Assembly (NCBI RefSeq): GCF_033297405.1
Contig: NW_026944240.1
Span: 180,811-244,810, forward strand
Direction of reading: 5' to 3'
From: Parathielavia appendiculata
Taxonomy: Eukaryota; Ascomycota; Sordariomycetes; Sordariales; Chaetomiaceae
DNA length: 64,000 bases
Part shown: positions 53,214 to 62,654 of the stretch, in pieces
Position numbering within the stretch: the first letter of the stretch is position 1
Layout of the letters: each line of letters begins with the position of its first letter
Translations under genes and position numbers: made by a program
The notes under the pieces: generated by a model
What the model was told of the DNA's origin: nothing
What the model saw: the letters and a program-made list of their open reading frames with translations, nothing else
Database searches by the model: none

Positions 53214-53354
53214 ATGGCCAGCTCCAGCGTTGTGATCCCTTTCCAAATCACCAATCCCGCGGCATATGAAGCCTTGTGCGCGCTTGCTGGGGCCTTCCCG
53301 CCTGGGCCGCCACGGGAACGCCCGAGTCACACTAGCGCCCTGCTTTTACGCTAA
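53214..53354 (+). CDS. 46-codon ORF, tail-to-tail with the SET gene
   Basis: ATG 53214, reading MASSSVVIPFQITNPAAYEA, ending TAA at 53354, overlapping the SET-gene stop by 4 bp. Composition is coding-like but there is no homologue recognised. It could be a 3' exon of the zinc-cluster gene if that gene is spliced after 53011. Confidence 0.25.
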   Translation: MASSSVVIPFQITNPAAYEALCALAGAFPPGPPRERPSHTSALLLR

Positions 53355-54109
53355 TCGAAGTACGGCGAATTGGTGCCCTCTGGATCCAACGGTGCCACGA
53401 ACTGGCCCCCCCTCCCATAATCCCAGTCCGGCTCGGCTGGCCCAAAAAGGTCTTCGACGGGCGTTAGTGGTAGCTCCCCCGGTCTTCCGATGGATCCTTG
53501 ACATTTGACCGAGCCGCAGAAGCATTCTATCAAAGCGTACTGATTGCCGTAAAAGATCGTGAGTTCTTCCGATGGCGAGATCGCCTTGTTGGAGTATAGA
53601 AAGAAACGAAGCGACCCATCCACTACCCATTTCTCTACCCTGCAGTTGGGTTCACACGAGTGGTTGACGTATTTGGCGTCAGAACCATTCGTACCGTCGA
53701 TAATTACGCCGTCTGCTTCAATGATATATAGTCCCTGATACCTTCGTTAGACGGGTTACAGCCTAAGCCGCGACCTGGGCTTCAATATCCTTACCGCTTC
53801 CTGGCGCTCTTGAATCAGCTTTCCCGTATATTCTCTGATAAGTGTATTGGCTTGAACTTCCTCCAGAAGCCGGAGACCCCTACCACGTTTGCCGTCTGTC
53901 GTTGTGAAAACCTCACAACGTGGAAGCGCCCGCGAAGAAGGGACGCGGTTCCCACACTGAATCCCGAGGCCGCAAATCGAGTCGTCGCACTTGAATTTTC
54001 TGCACAGATTTAGACAGTTTTCATCGCAACTGCCTTCGCATCCACAGTTGTTATAAGTAAACGCCCTCCTAGGTCGCGCGTCCCGCGGCTTGTTGTGTCT
54101 GAGCATCAT
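53351..54109 (-). CDS. SET-domain protein (AWS, SET, post-SET)
   Basis: Exon 1 54109-53795 and exon 2 53734-53351 (60-nt intron: GTAAGG, CTAACG, ATCAG; joins in phase 0) give 232 aa. AWS: YNNCGCEGSCDENC and CDDSICGLGIQCGN (residues 20-53). SET: GKRGRGLRLLEE (73-84), REYTGKLI (92-99), DAKYVNHSCEPNC (124-136), EELTIFYGNQY (161-171). Post-SET: CFCGSVKCQG (176-185). This is the layout of ASH1/SET2-class histone lysine methyltransferases, but only the catalytic core is present. In the usual ELTFDY block the aspartate is F here. The frame is open upstream to 54175, and GTAAGT near 54233 with GTGCTAG near 54170 suggests a further 5' exon. Confidence 0.75.
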
Positions 54110-55363
54110 GGCGTCCAAGGCGCTGCTGGGAAGGTTTTCTCGGGCCGGGCTGACCGGAACTAGCACACAACACACGATAGATAGAAGGAAAACAAAACAG
54201 AGACAGACGCACCAAGGTTATTTTCGATGGACTTACGGCGCCGCTCCCTGCCACCCCAAACCGCTGCGGAGGTGGGGGTGGCCCAATGGAGGCGCACCCG
54301 TGGCCTGCAGCTCGTGGGTGGCGGGAGAGCAAGCAAACCCCCATCCGTCCGCCAGCGGGGTTGGCCGGTTTACTCTTTCTTCGAGCGGGTTGGCCAGTTC
54401 AAGCGGGGAAGCGATCACGATGGGCAACTTTCTGCCAGCGACGATCAGCTGCATGCGCGGCAACCATATGGGCCTGAAGGAGTGGGTTTGCCCAGAGCCC
54501 AGAGGCCGGAGGTCGCGGAATCGGACCACGCAGAACTGCGCGGGCGTTATGCGACGCGTCGGTTCCAATGGATCCGGTCACATCGCCTTTCAAGACCCCC
54601 TTACGACCCTCTCAAATAGCACACCTCCCGCCAGTCGTCGCCTCCTCCCTGCAAGTGGCTCAGCTGCCCCGGCCATGTGCTTGACCCCCCTGTACAGAAG
54701 CGAGAATACCCCGAGATATTACACTAGGCTCATCACAGGAACTGTCTCATGACCCCTCATATCCCCTGGCGGCGCCGTCCCTCTGTTTGCATTTGAATCG
54801 CATCCATCGTCACGAAACGAACTATCCTTCAGAGCGCGCTCAGAACCACACCACGCAAAGATGTGCGGACGACGTACAACGCTCACCACACCGGCTGAAC
54901 CGGGCTCGCTCGCCGCCATCATACGCGGGGAGCCTCGTTCACGTCTCTTCGTTCCACCGCCCTACTGGACCGATAAGCATTCTCGGGTGATTGGCGCGCG
55001 CCGGCTCTGGCGTATGTCCCCAGGCAGCGGCGGCGGTCCAAACTGACCGCCCCTGCAAATGCCGACCGCGATCCTCGCATTTGTTGCGACTCTGCTCGCC
55101 ATAGCGCAAGCGCACTTCTACAATGAGACGTCATTTGACGCCTCCGTCTTCACTCCAGGCCCGCTCTTCCAGCGGCCGGCGGTCCACGCGAATGCCAATA
55201 TTTAAGCTATCAGTGGCGAAAGTACAAGGCGCTTCAGTTCAAGTTTTAGAAGCAAATTCCCGTCAACCGACTAACTTTTAAAAGTTACATCGTTTCGCTA
55301 ACTGCCCGTTCCCGCAATGTTTCCCAAGGCTTTACTAGATGCCCAACTGCCAACTCTGCCCCT
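54110..55363. other. upstream region of the SET gene, no resolved gene
   Basis: A minus-strand frame 54568-54233 (VRFRDLRPLGSGQTHSFRPI, LANPLEERVNRPTPLADGWG) has coding-like composition and ends at a possible 5' splice site. It may be an upstream exon of the SET gene, although phase is unproven. The rest is unassigned. Confidence 0.3.
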
Positions 55364-55865
55364 CTAAAAACCGATCAGATTGCGGCAAGGCAGCGTCGCC
55401 CAATGCTCACGCTCCTCGCAGAGCCCGTAGAGCCATCTCTCGCCACAGGGTTGACCATGCTCATCTGGCGGGGAAACACACGTCTCGGGGTTTTCGCCAC
55501 GTGCAATGGCGGCCTGGATAGCCTTGAGATCGGCAAGCACCTGGTCTGCTGTTGTGTAGAGCTGGCGCCAGCATCGCGCCGTGACAGCAGCGCACGCGTG
55601 CTCGTCGGCAGGGGGAAGCTCGCCGGCGCGGAAATGCCGCTCGATCTCGGGCTCGGTTTCGTGGAACCACCGCATGATATCGTCATCGGACTCGGAGGAA
55701 CGGACCAGGTCCGGGAAACCTCTGCGCCGGTGATGAGGAATTGTAGGGCGCTGCCGAGTGCAAACAGATCGGTTCGCACGTTACAGCGGTCGGCAGGGTG
55801 CCGAGGCAGCCAGGCCTTAGCGGATTCGCACGAGCCTCCATCAAGGACAATAGCGCCGATGTTCA
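55364..55865 (-). pseudogene. protein-kinase C-lobe fragment, frameshifted
   Basis: Minus strand: IGAIVLDGGSCESAKAWLPR, CNVRTDLFALGSALQFLITG, then a frame change near 55715 to FPDLVRSSESDDDIMRWFHE, ELPPADEHACAAVTARCWRQ and QVLADLKAIQAAIARGEN. This follows the D-F-G/APE-to-helix-I part of fungal kinase-like proteins (RTDLFALGS..Y...TG, then helix I with CW). The N-lobe and catalytic loop are missing: the sequence changes into LINE 3' UTR at 55866. Confidence 0.65.
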
Positions 55866-56002
55866 ACATCCTATCCTCGGCGGTCGAAGCGTGCTTACTC
55901 GGCGTGGCACGAGGTGGGTGGTGTCGGTCGGGTTGGTGTTAATGAGTTGATGGTGATGAGTTGGTGATGATAGATTCAGGCTGTTTCGTTCTGTGGCCTG
56001 TT
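55866..56002 (-). mobile_element. LINE 3' UTR scrap
   Basis: The reverse complement matches 19313-19430 of the LINE copy: ACAGAACGAAACAGCCTGAA, ATCATCACCAACTCATCACC and GCACGCTTCGACCGCCGAGG are recognisable. It contains the ORF2 end and the proximal UTR but not the AATAAA tail, so both ends are truncated. It abuts the kinase fragment at a GTTGAACA-type microhomology. Confidence 0.8.
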
Positions 56003-56237
56003 CACGGAACAGGAGTGGTCAGGGACAGGCAGCTGGCGGACCGTGTCATCGGATCGGTCCGGAAAAAGAACAGAACAAGAAAAGCACCCTGCCAGCCACC
56101 CAACCATGTCTCTTCTCGCCACTCCAGTGACTATGTCAGGCTATGTGTGTCGCATCACCGCGACGTAGTCACACCCTCATGGATCCTTTTGTTTGCATCA
56201 ACGGGTCAAATATCACTATATCTTCAACTGTCGTTAT

Positions 56238-58495
56238 TCATGCAACGGTCCCCGCATCATGGAGCTCCCCATAATCTACAGTCTCCCCGGGGATGATGGG
56301 GTTCTGGCCGGGCACCTCCAGATCCAGTTTCACCTCGTACTCGTGGCTCACGCCAAACCGCTTTTCTTTGTTATCCAACTTCAGCCACCTCCCGCCCTCC
56401 CTCTTGGCGATGCGGCAGCCGAGCCAAACCACTCGCTCGCTCCTTTCCTCCGTCATACTGGCCAGCTCAAAGTACTTCTCATCGTCGTCAATTTTCTCCT
56501 CCGTGACAAACCACCCGTCAGGGAGATATTTTTCCGCCCAGGAAAAGCCCCTGATGGCAAAATCATCCGGCAGCGGCCGCCTCCGCCGCCCGGCGCCCTC
56601 CACTCCCTCCTTTACGTCCTTGCCTTCCTTCACAGCGCCCGGGAACTGGTCACTTTCCAAGAGCCTAGCCAGGCCGCTACCCTGCGAAGCGTTTGGAGAC
56701 GAAGAAGAAGATCCCTTCAACAACGTATTGAGCATGAGAGCCGTGAGCTTCCAAGGAAAGTGCGGCGCCAGATACGCCATGGCATCGGGGCAGAACGTAA
56801 GGTGGTGCACAAAAACGAGGGTAACGTGCAGGAACGGAAGGATGTTAGGGTCGCCGAAGCGGCGGCAGACGACGTCGTAAGTGCCGGTGAGGAGCCGGAG
56901 GGCGTTGGGGAGCTGGTTGGTGCTGTTCGAGGTGGCAAGCTTGGCGTTGACCGATGGGGTTTCGGATGCGGTCGCTTCTCGCATGGGTTGGTCTTGGGAT
57001 CCAGCAGGCTTGAGGTTGGTGCGGGAGAAGGCTTTGAGGGCTGCAGCGATAAGGTTGGTTTGATCGCCATACCCAGTTAAGGCACAAATATTGGAGATGG
57101 CCATGTGATACCTAGTTGCATAACGTCAGGATCCAAGTCTAGCAGGCAACTCTCGGCAGCCACGTACCCTGATTCGAGCCATCGGCGGGTGGAACGGCCG
57201 ATGTGGTTATCGAGCGAATGGAACAACGCTCCCATTGCGGACTCCAGCTCCTCCATCTGCTTCCCGCTAAACATGATGCCGTGGGTTTTCACAAAGTTGA
57301 GCTCGGTGGGTGGGAGTCTGGCCTGCTGGTGATTCGGAGTGCGGGACATGATGGGCTCGAAGAGAGTCATGATGCTCTCCCGCGCAGAGGGGAATGGCAT
57401 CTCTACGCACAGGGACTTGGAGTAGTAGTAGAGTTGCTGCAACGCGTTGGGGCGGGCGAGGATGGCCAGGTGGTGGTAGAACCTTCCTGTTATCGGAGCC
57501 GTGTCGGAGGCACGACTGTACCAATGTCGAGAAACAGCTGTCCAGACCTCTCGATCCCGGATGTCGTCGTCTTCAATCGCCATTCGGTAGCGGCCGAGAT
57601 CTCCAAGGCACTCAATCCATGTGTCCTCAAAGGTAGGCACCGTCTCGTAGAGCAGGGCCATCATCGAGTAGGCCATGTAGATGAATGTGAGCATATGATC
57701 CAAGCTGGCCGGCAGGCGATGCCGTAGGAGTTCCAGGTAGCTGTGGATGCCGTGTCGCCACAAACGGGCCGGCATGGCGTACTTGGCAGCCAACCTTCTC
57801 AATGCTGGGCTTGCTGAGGGGTGCTGGGAGGCCAGAAAGAAGTCGTGGTGCTCATGGATGAGGGTGCGGTGGAGAGCAGTCAAGGCCTGCCATTGATCGT
57901 TGTTGAGCTTGTTGGCCGGGTCGGTTTGCGAACTTTGCTGAATCTGTATTTCGATGCATTTGCTCTCGACCATGACCAGGCCGGCGTAGATGCCTTTGAC
58001 CTCGGCCACCAGCTGCTCCTGGGAGATGGGGTGGGTTTCGGGTTGCTTGATAATATCTGTCGAGTCATCGTCCACTGGCGGGATGGCCGCGGGGGTTGCT
58101 CGGCGAAGGCGAGGCGGAGGAGACGAGCGAGGCTGGTGACATGGTTTGCTGACTAGACCCGAGGAGCTTTCGCGCCAATAGGTTGCTTTAGACGTGCGTG
58201 GAGCGGTAGCGGCATTGTTGTCGTGAGGACTCCATAGCCTGCCTACGCGGGAGGCGACCCCCCGAAGGGTTGCATGTCGAACCTTAGCCGGCTTTGGAGG
58301 CGAAACGCTCCTGAACCTCACCGTTTTGACGCTTCGGGTGGGGCTGGCCCTCTTGCTTCGGCGGTCACGGTCATTCAAGATCGGGCGTGCAGGCCTAGCG
58401 GACGTCTCCGGGCTGGGGGGACGAGGTTGAGCGTCGTCAGTAGGAGCCGCCTTGAAGGGAGTGGAAACGCAACGCTTAATGGCGGAGCTTAACAC
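56238..58495 (-). CDS. EST1/SMG7-like protein, two exons, start uncertain
   Basis: Exons 58495-57168 and 57111-56238 join in phase (56-nt intron: GTACGT, CTGAC, CTAG; protein ...WLESG-YHMAISNICALTG...) to about 733 residues. The N-terminus is basic, Ser/Pro-rich. From about residue 150 (QEQLVAEVKGIYAGLVMVES, NNDQWQALTALHRTLIHEHH) comes a helical region. The EST1 DNA/RNA-binding block follows: LWRHGIHSYLELLRHRLPAS, AYSMMALLYETVPTFEDTWI, ECLGDLGRYRMAIEDDDI, WYSRASDTAPITGRFYHHLA, ILARPNALQQLYYYSKSL. The C-terminal part includes LLTGTYDVVCRRFGD and GFSWAEKYLPDGWF. The open frame begins at GTG, so an upstream exon is expected (ATG 58770 and a GTACGG site near 58565 are candidates). Related proteins act in telomere maintenance or nonsense-mediated decay; many fungal paralogues are uncharacterised. 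Confidence 0.75.
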
Positions 58496-58770
58496 AAGGA
58501 AAGAAATACAAACCTGTCACCCGACGACTCTGCAGCCGGTCGTTGAGGCTGGACCCAAGCCGTACGTTCCACCGTGCCATAGTGATCAATCAGCTGGGTG
58601 TGGGAATCTGTGATGTGATTCTCTTTGGGGCAGCCTGGCTCGGCGTTGTCATCCCGGGGGTGTTGGTAATCCTCGCAGGCATCTTGATCACACAGTGGAT
58701 ACCAGATGTCGGGTGTCTTTCGCGATGATCGCCGAAGATGATTGTTCCAGCGTTTTGAAAAGTCGTCCAT

Positions 58771-59474
58771 TTCTCGAGAAGGTACGAGTGATGTAGGAGG
58801 TAGATCACAAGTGCTCCGTTTGGGTTTGGTAGTTCAGGGCTCGTTCCTGGGTCGCGATGCGCCGATTTTAGGCCTGTGGTCGGCTTGAGCAACTACTGCA
58901 GACAGCTGAGAGGGGAGTGTAAGCGATGAGTGCAAGAGGGAGGATGATGATGATACGAGAAACATATACCCATTATACTCGAGAGCCTCCAGGTTCGCGC
59001 ACCACCATGCATCCCTATCTGCTTTACCACTCCAGCGACGTTGCCTTGTCGCCTTCTTTGCCTTGCTGACAATGCATGCGGTATGGCGGTTCAAGTAATG
59101 ACTGAATCAGACGCGAAGTTCCTGGATGTCATCCAGTCCGGTTCGCTCTGGTGCTTTACTGCGCAAGGAGATTGCCGGCCGTCGTCTTGAGGAATAGGCA
59201 TTTGAACGTCGGCAACTTATGTCGGCTGCAGAGGCCGATTGTCATGGCTCTACTGCGAAGCAGACGGCGCGAACTACCCGAACCAGAACTCGGGCGAGCT
59301 ACTAGAGAGCAGGTCCACAAATGCGAGACGCCAGTTGGCTCCTGCGGCGGCAGAAGGGGCCAGGACACAGTGACGAGGCAACCACGGTCTGTGGCGCGTG
59401 CAGATCGGAAACGAAGAGTGGTGCCCAGGAGTTCCCCCCGTTTTACAGCTCCGCGGGAAGGCATACCAGGGTCC
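58771..59474. other. no supported gene
   Basis: Several mutually overlapping frames, none with motifs. This is the 5' flank of the EST1-like gene and the left flank of the duplicated segment. Confidence 0.35.
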
Positions 59475-60005
59475 GAGAGGTACCTCGAGGTACGAGCGGA
59501 TACTATTGGATACCAGAGAGCACACCGAGAGACGAGCGACTATCTCCACACTCCTTCCACATGCAGGAGCACGAGGTACACGCCGGTATTGCCGGAGTCG
59601 CGCTGCCGTCCCTCCTCACGCTCTGCCGAATTGGTACTGTGAATGGGCATTTGGTGCGCACAATGGGCGACGCCGCCCGGGGGCCGACCAGAACCGGGCT
59701 ACGCAGAATACAAGCACTTGCAATGGAGCCGACCCGAAAAGTTGCGCTGTTGGTGCTATTTACAGTCGGTAGCGAGAAGTAAGAGCGCTCTATTGCCCCC
59801 CAAGCGTTCGCCACTGCTCCCTTATGCTCTCTTTGAAGATGGCCACCGACGAAATCGACGTCAAGGAACAGCAAAAGTATAGCCTCAAATCGGACAACAA
59901 CAGGGAGTTTTCCGTTAAAGCCCTAGAATCGGGGAAGGTTCTCTATTCATGCTACGCAGTATGTGCTGCTCTCTTGGTTTTATCTCTCCAGGCTACTAAA
60001 AACGC
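59475..60005 (+). repeat. duplicated segment, copy 2 (partner 31668-32215)
   Basis: Fuller copy of the segment at 31.7-32.2 kb. From ATG 59839 a 56-codon frame reads MATDEIDVKEQQKYSLKSDN and continues FSVKALESGKVLYSCYAVCA to a stop at 60009. The partner lacks part of this block. A GTATGT...CCAG pair inside it is only 33 nt apart, so splicing is doubtful. Likely the remnant of a gene start plus promoter. Confidence 0.6.
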
Positions 60006-60009
60006 CTAG

Positions 60010-61014
60010 GTGCAGAGCGCCTGGAAGGAAAGCGCCTGTCTTGGCCGGCAATCAATCCGATAAGATGCAGATGCTTGAGGCTCTGGCCTGAGACATGGAC
60101 ACAGCCCATTCGTTCCAATAGCGCCTCCTTCATGCTAATCGTGCGGAACGCCATCCCCTAACCGGGAGCTAGATCACAGATCCTCTGGTCCCAGTCAAAG
60201 CCGCCGTATCCTTCTTCCGTCTAATAGCCTCGACCTCGGATTCTAACGGCCTTCGCCGCAAGTGCGTTCGCCATTGTGTTATAGGCACTCCCTGGCGTAG
60301 CGGTCCTTAAACTTTTGGTTGTTTGCCCTTGATGACAAGGATTCCGCAGATATGCCGAACTTCAGTTAACTAGTTTTCAGACGGACGGGGTTCATGGGTT
60401 GAGCAGATTCCCCGGGTTTTAGGGCGATCTCCCTGGCGTCCCGTCTTGGCGCGGGAGGAGCTCGCTCGGTCTTGGCCCCTGTGAGGATTGGGCTGTCCTA
60501 CAGGGGTAATGACAAGATGCGATTTCCTGAAAGAGCTGCCAAGGTAAACGCTAACCAATCAATCGCCGGGCTCGATGTCACAGAACGACAACGCCACGGG
60601 CCAAAATCTTTCGTCTATGTCGCTTCCATGTCCGTATCCATATCCGTATCCATATTCGTATCCATATCCGCATCCATGTCCGTGTATTTATACCCCCAAG
60701 TAGCTTAGCTTGACTCGGTACCCTTGTCAAGCCCGCCGTTATTCCCCGGCCTATAAAGGAGGATGAGGACATTCAATTCCACTCCCTTGTCAATGAACCT
60801 GCACTTGTGATTTGCGCTCATATCATGCCGGGGAAAGCAAGAGATCGGCCGCATTTGTTTCCGATTAGGGGAAGCGAGTATGTCACTGCCTCTCGAGACG
60901 AGCTCTCGACCCCTAGCGTACACTGTGGTCTCGTTGACCGGCGCAGTTGCCTGACCGCCACCTAGGCATACCATCCACCCCCCTTAGAAGTATAACTACT
61001 AGGTACCTAGTATC
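60010..61014. other. no supported gene
   Basis: No motif-bearing frame. It includes the TCCGTATCCATA repeat. Confidence 0.4.
60625..60686. repeat. degenerate 6/12-bp minisatellite
   Basis: About ten hexamers alternating TCCGTA, TCCATA and TCCATG. Confidence 0.9.
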
Positions 61015-61280
61015 ATGCCGCTCAGAGCTGACTCTTCCACACTCTCGTCGGTACAACCTCTCTCTGAGATGGACAGTGGATACTACGCAATGCACCCCGC
61101 CCAGTAAGTGCCGGACTGATATCGTTGAAACTCGAATTTGCTAACTTGTCTTTATGATTGCGATGGCGGCGGTTCAGAAACGGGAGCAGAAGAATGTTAG
61201 GCACAGCAACAAGAGCTGTCAATATGCAGGGACAAAGAGGGCGGTATCGAATTCAACAACACTGGTCGAGCCGGCGCTAG
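61015..61280 (+). CDS. small two-exon gene, 63 aa, unknown
   Basis: ATG 61015. Exon 1 to 61103 (MPLRADSSTLSSVQPLSEMD, SGYYAMHPA). A 74-nt intron (GTAAGT, TTGCTAACTT, GTTCAG) joins in phase to exon 2 61178-61280, which ends in a stop after QHWSSRR. The intron signals are near-perfect. No family recognised, and short length leaves doubt. Confidence 0.35.
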
Positions 61281-62091
61281 AAGCTAAGGAAGGGAAGTGA
61301 AAAGCAAGGTGAAGTTAGGTAAAGACTCGGGCGAGGAGGAGGAGCTCTTCCGTTAGTACGATAACAATGGGTTTATAAGGGACGAGGCGGCCGTTCAACG
61401 CGGGAGGCGGCTGTGTTTTGCCTTTGTTGGGTTCCTCGCGGATACTCCGTAGCCTCCTCAATGAATGCATGCTACTAGTCACTTCGAGCGCCGAGTTTGC
61501 GGCTTGAGATAGCTTGGCGTCGAGAGTGCTAAAGAGACAGGGCAGGGGAAGATCTCTCCCATCAGCGCTTTCTCGGCTCCAGCGGATGCAGCTGTGGTTG
61601 TATGGAAACATATTCATGGACTTCTTGATAGTCTTACTGGGGAGGCTAAGTGTAATGGCCGCTGCGGGATCAGGGGCAAAAGGGGTAATGTTTATATAAG
61701 GTAGAATATGCCGCAGAAGGTGTGAACAACGGGAGGTCGAAAAAGGCGGGCATGGGTATCCACAAGCTCCCGCAGACAAGTCCACAACGGCCTTTGCTTC
61801 CAGGTTCCCAGCACCCTCTGCAGCGATACCGAGATTTAGTGGGGCGATCGAGGCTCCGGGGCAGAGACCCCCTGCACGCCCGGAGTACTTTTGCTAAGCG
61901 GGGCAGAGTCTACAGTGCTCTTTACGCTATCTGATCAGAGTGCAATAACTAACATAAATACTTACAACTTACAGACTTTTGGGTTTTGCCCCTCCATCAA
62001 ATCTTGTCTCTGAAGTTCAAGTTACTTAAGTTTCGACTTTGCACCTCGCATCTTCAAGGCGAACGTCCCTCGAGCCCATCCACACTCCACC
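61281..62091. other. no supported gene
   Basis: A long minus-strand frame (about 61315-61785) opens on a non-ATG codon and lacks motifs. TATAAAT-like and pyrimidine-rich sequence near 61950-62080 is compatible with a promoter for the gene at 62.3 kb. Confidence 0.3.
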
Positions 62092-62322
62092 ATGCTATTT
62101 CAGATACAAGATTTAAACCCATTCCGGGTCGGACCACCATCACCTGACCACACTCTTGACCCCTCCGGCTATCCATTTTCAAGGTCGCACTCAGCCCCGC
62201 ATCTCTCTTGCCCCGCTAGGAGGAATGGCATATGTGGCGAGGGAATTTCGTTGGGCGCGAAATATTGCTGCCAGAACATCGCACCAACAAGCCAAGTCAA
62301 AACACGAGAAACGATCTACAAG

Positions 62323-62654
62323 ATGCCAGTTGACGTAAAGAATAAGACAAAGGACCAGGTTTTGGAAATGCTAGCTAATGCGGTAAGGATGGATAGCCCT
62401 AATCTCTTTGCTAAGAAGCTTACCAAAGATAGATCAATGCAAAGAAGGATCAGCTTAAATTCATTTCGGACGAGAGCAACGAGATCGAGAACATCGTCGC
62501 CGTATATATTTCGATATCGTTTCGCGAGAATATCGCCTTTGAGAATGGGCCGGACATGGAAGAGGGAGACTGGCTATATATGTGGGAAGAATTTCCACGG
62601 GGGGGACGAATTGTAACAGAAGGTGCTGTACTTGAATTTATCGTGAAAATGTAG
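62323..62654 (+). CDS. small acidic two-exon protein, 89 aa
   Basis: Exon 1 62323-62382 (MPVDVKNKTKDQVLEMLANA). A 62-nt intron (GTAAGG, TTGCTAAG, GCAAAG) joins in phase 0 to exon 2 62445-62654 (KDQLKFISDESNEIENIVAV, YISISFRENIAFENGPDMEE, GDWLYMWEEFPRGGRIVTEG, AVLEFIVKM). Reading through the intron would give a basic, unlike C-terminus, so splicing is clearly favoured. The frame is open upstream to ATG 62092, so a longer N-terminus is possible. Its last 17 bp overlap the last bases of the convergent gene on the minus strand. Not recognised. Confidence 0.55.

Noticed and set aside
56193..57080. Plus-strand ORF of 295 codons
   Set aside because: It lies antisense to the second exon of the EST1-like gene, has no motif and mirrors its codon structure: a shadow frame.
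59959..59991. Intron in the duplicated segment (GTATGT...CCAG)
   Set aside because: Only 33 nt, too short for a fungal spliceosomal intron, and without a branch site.
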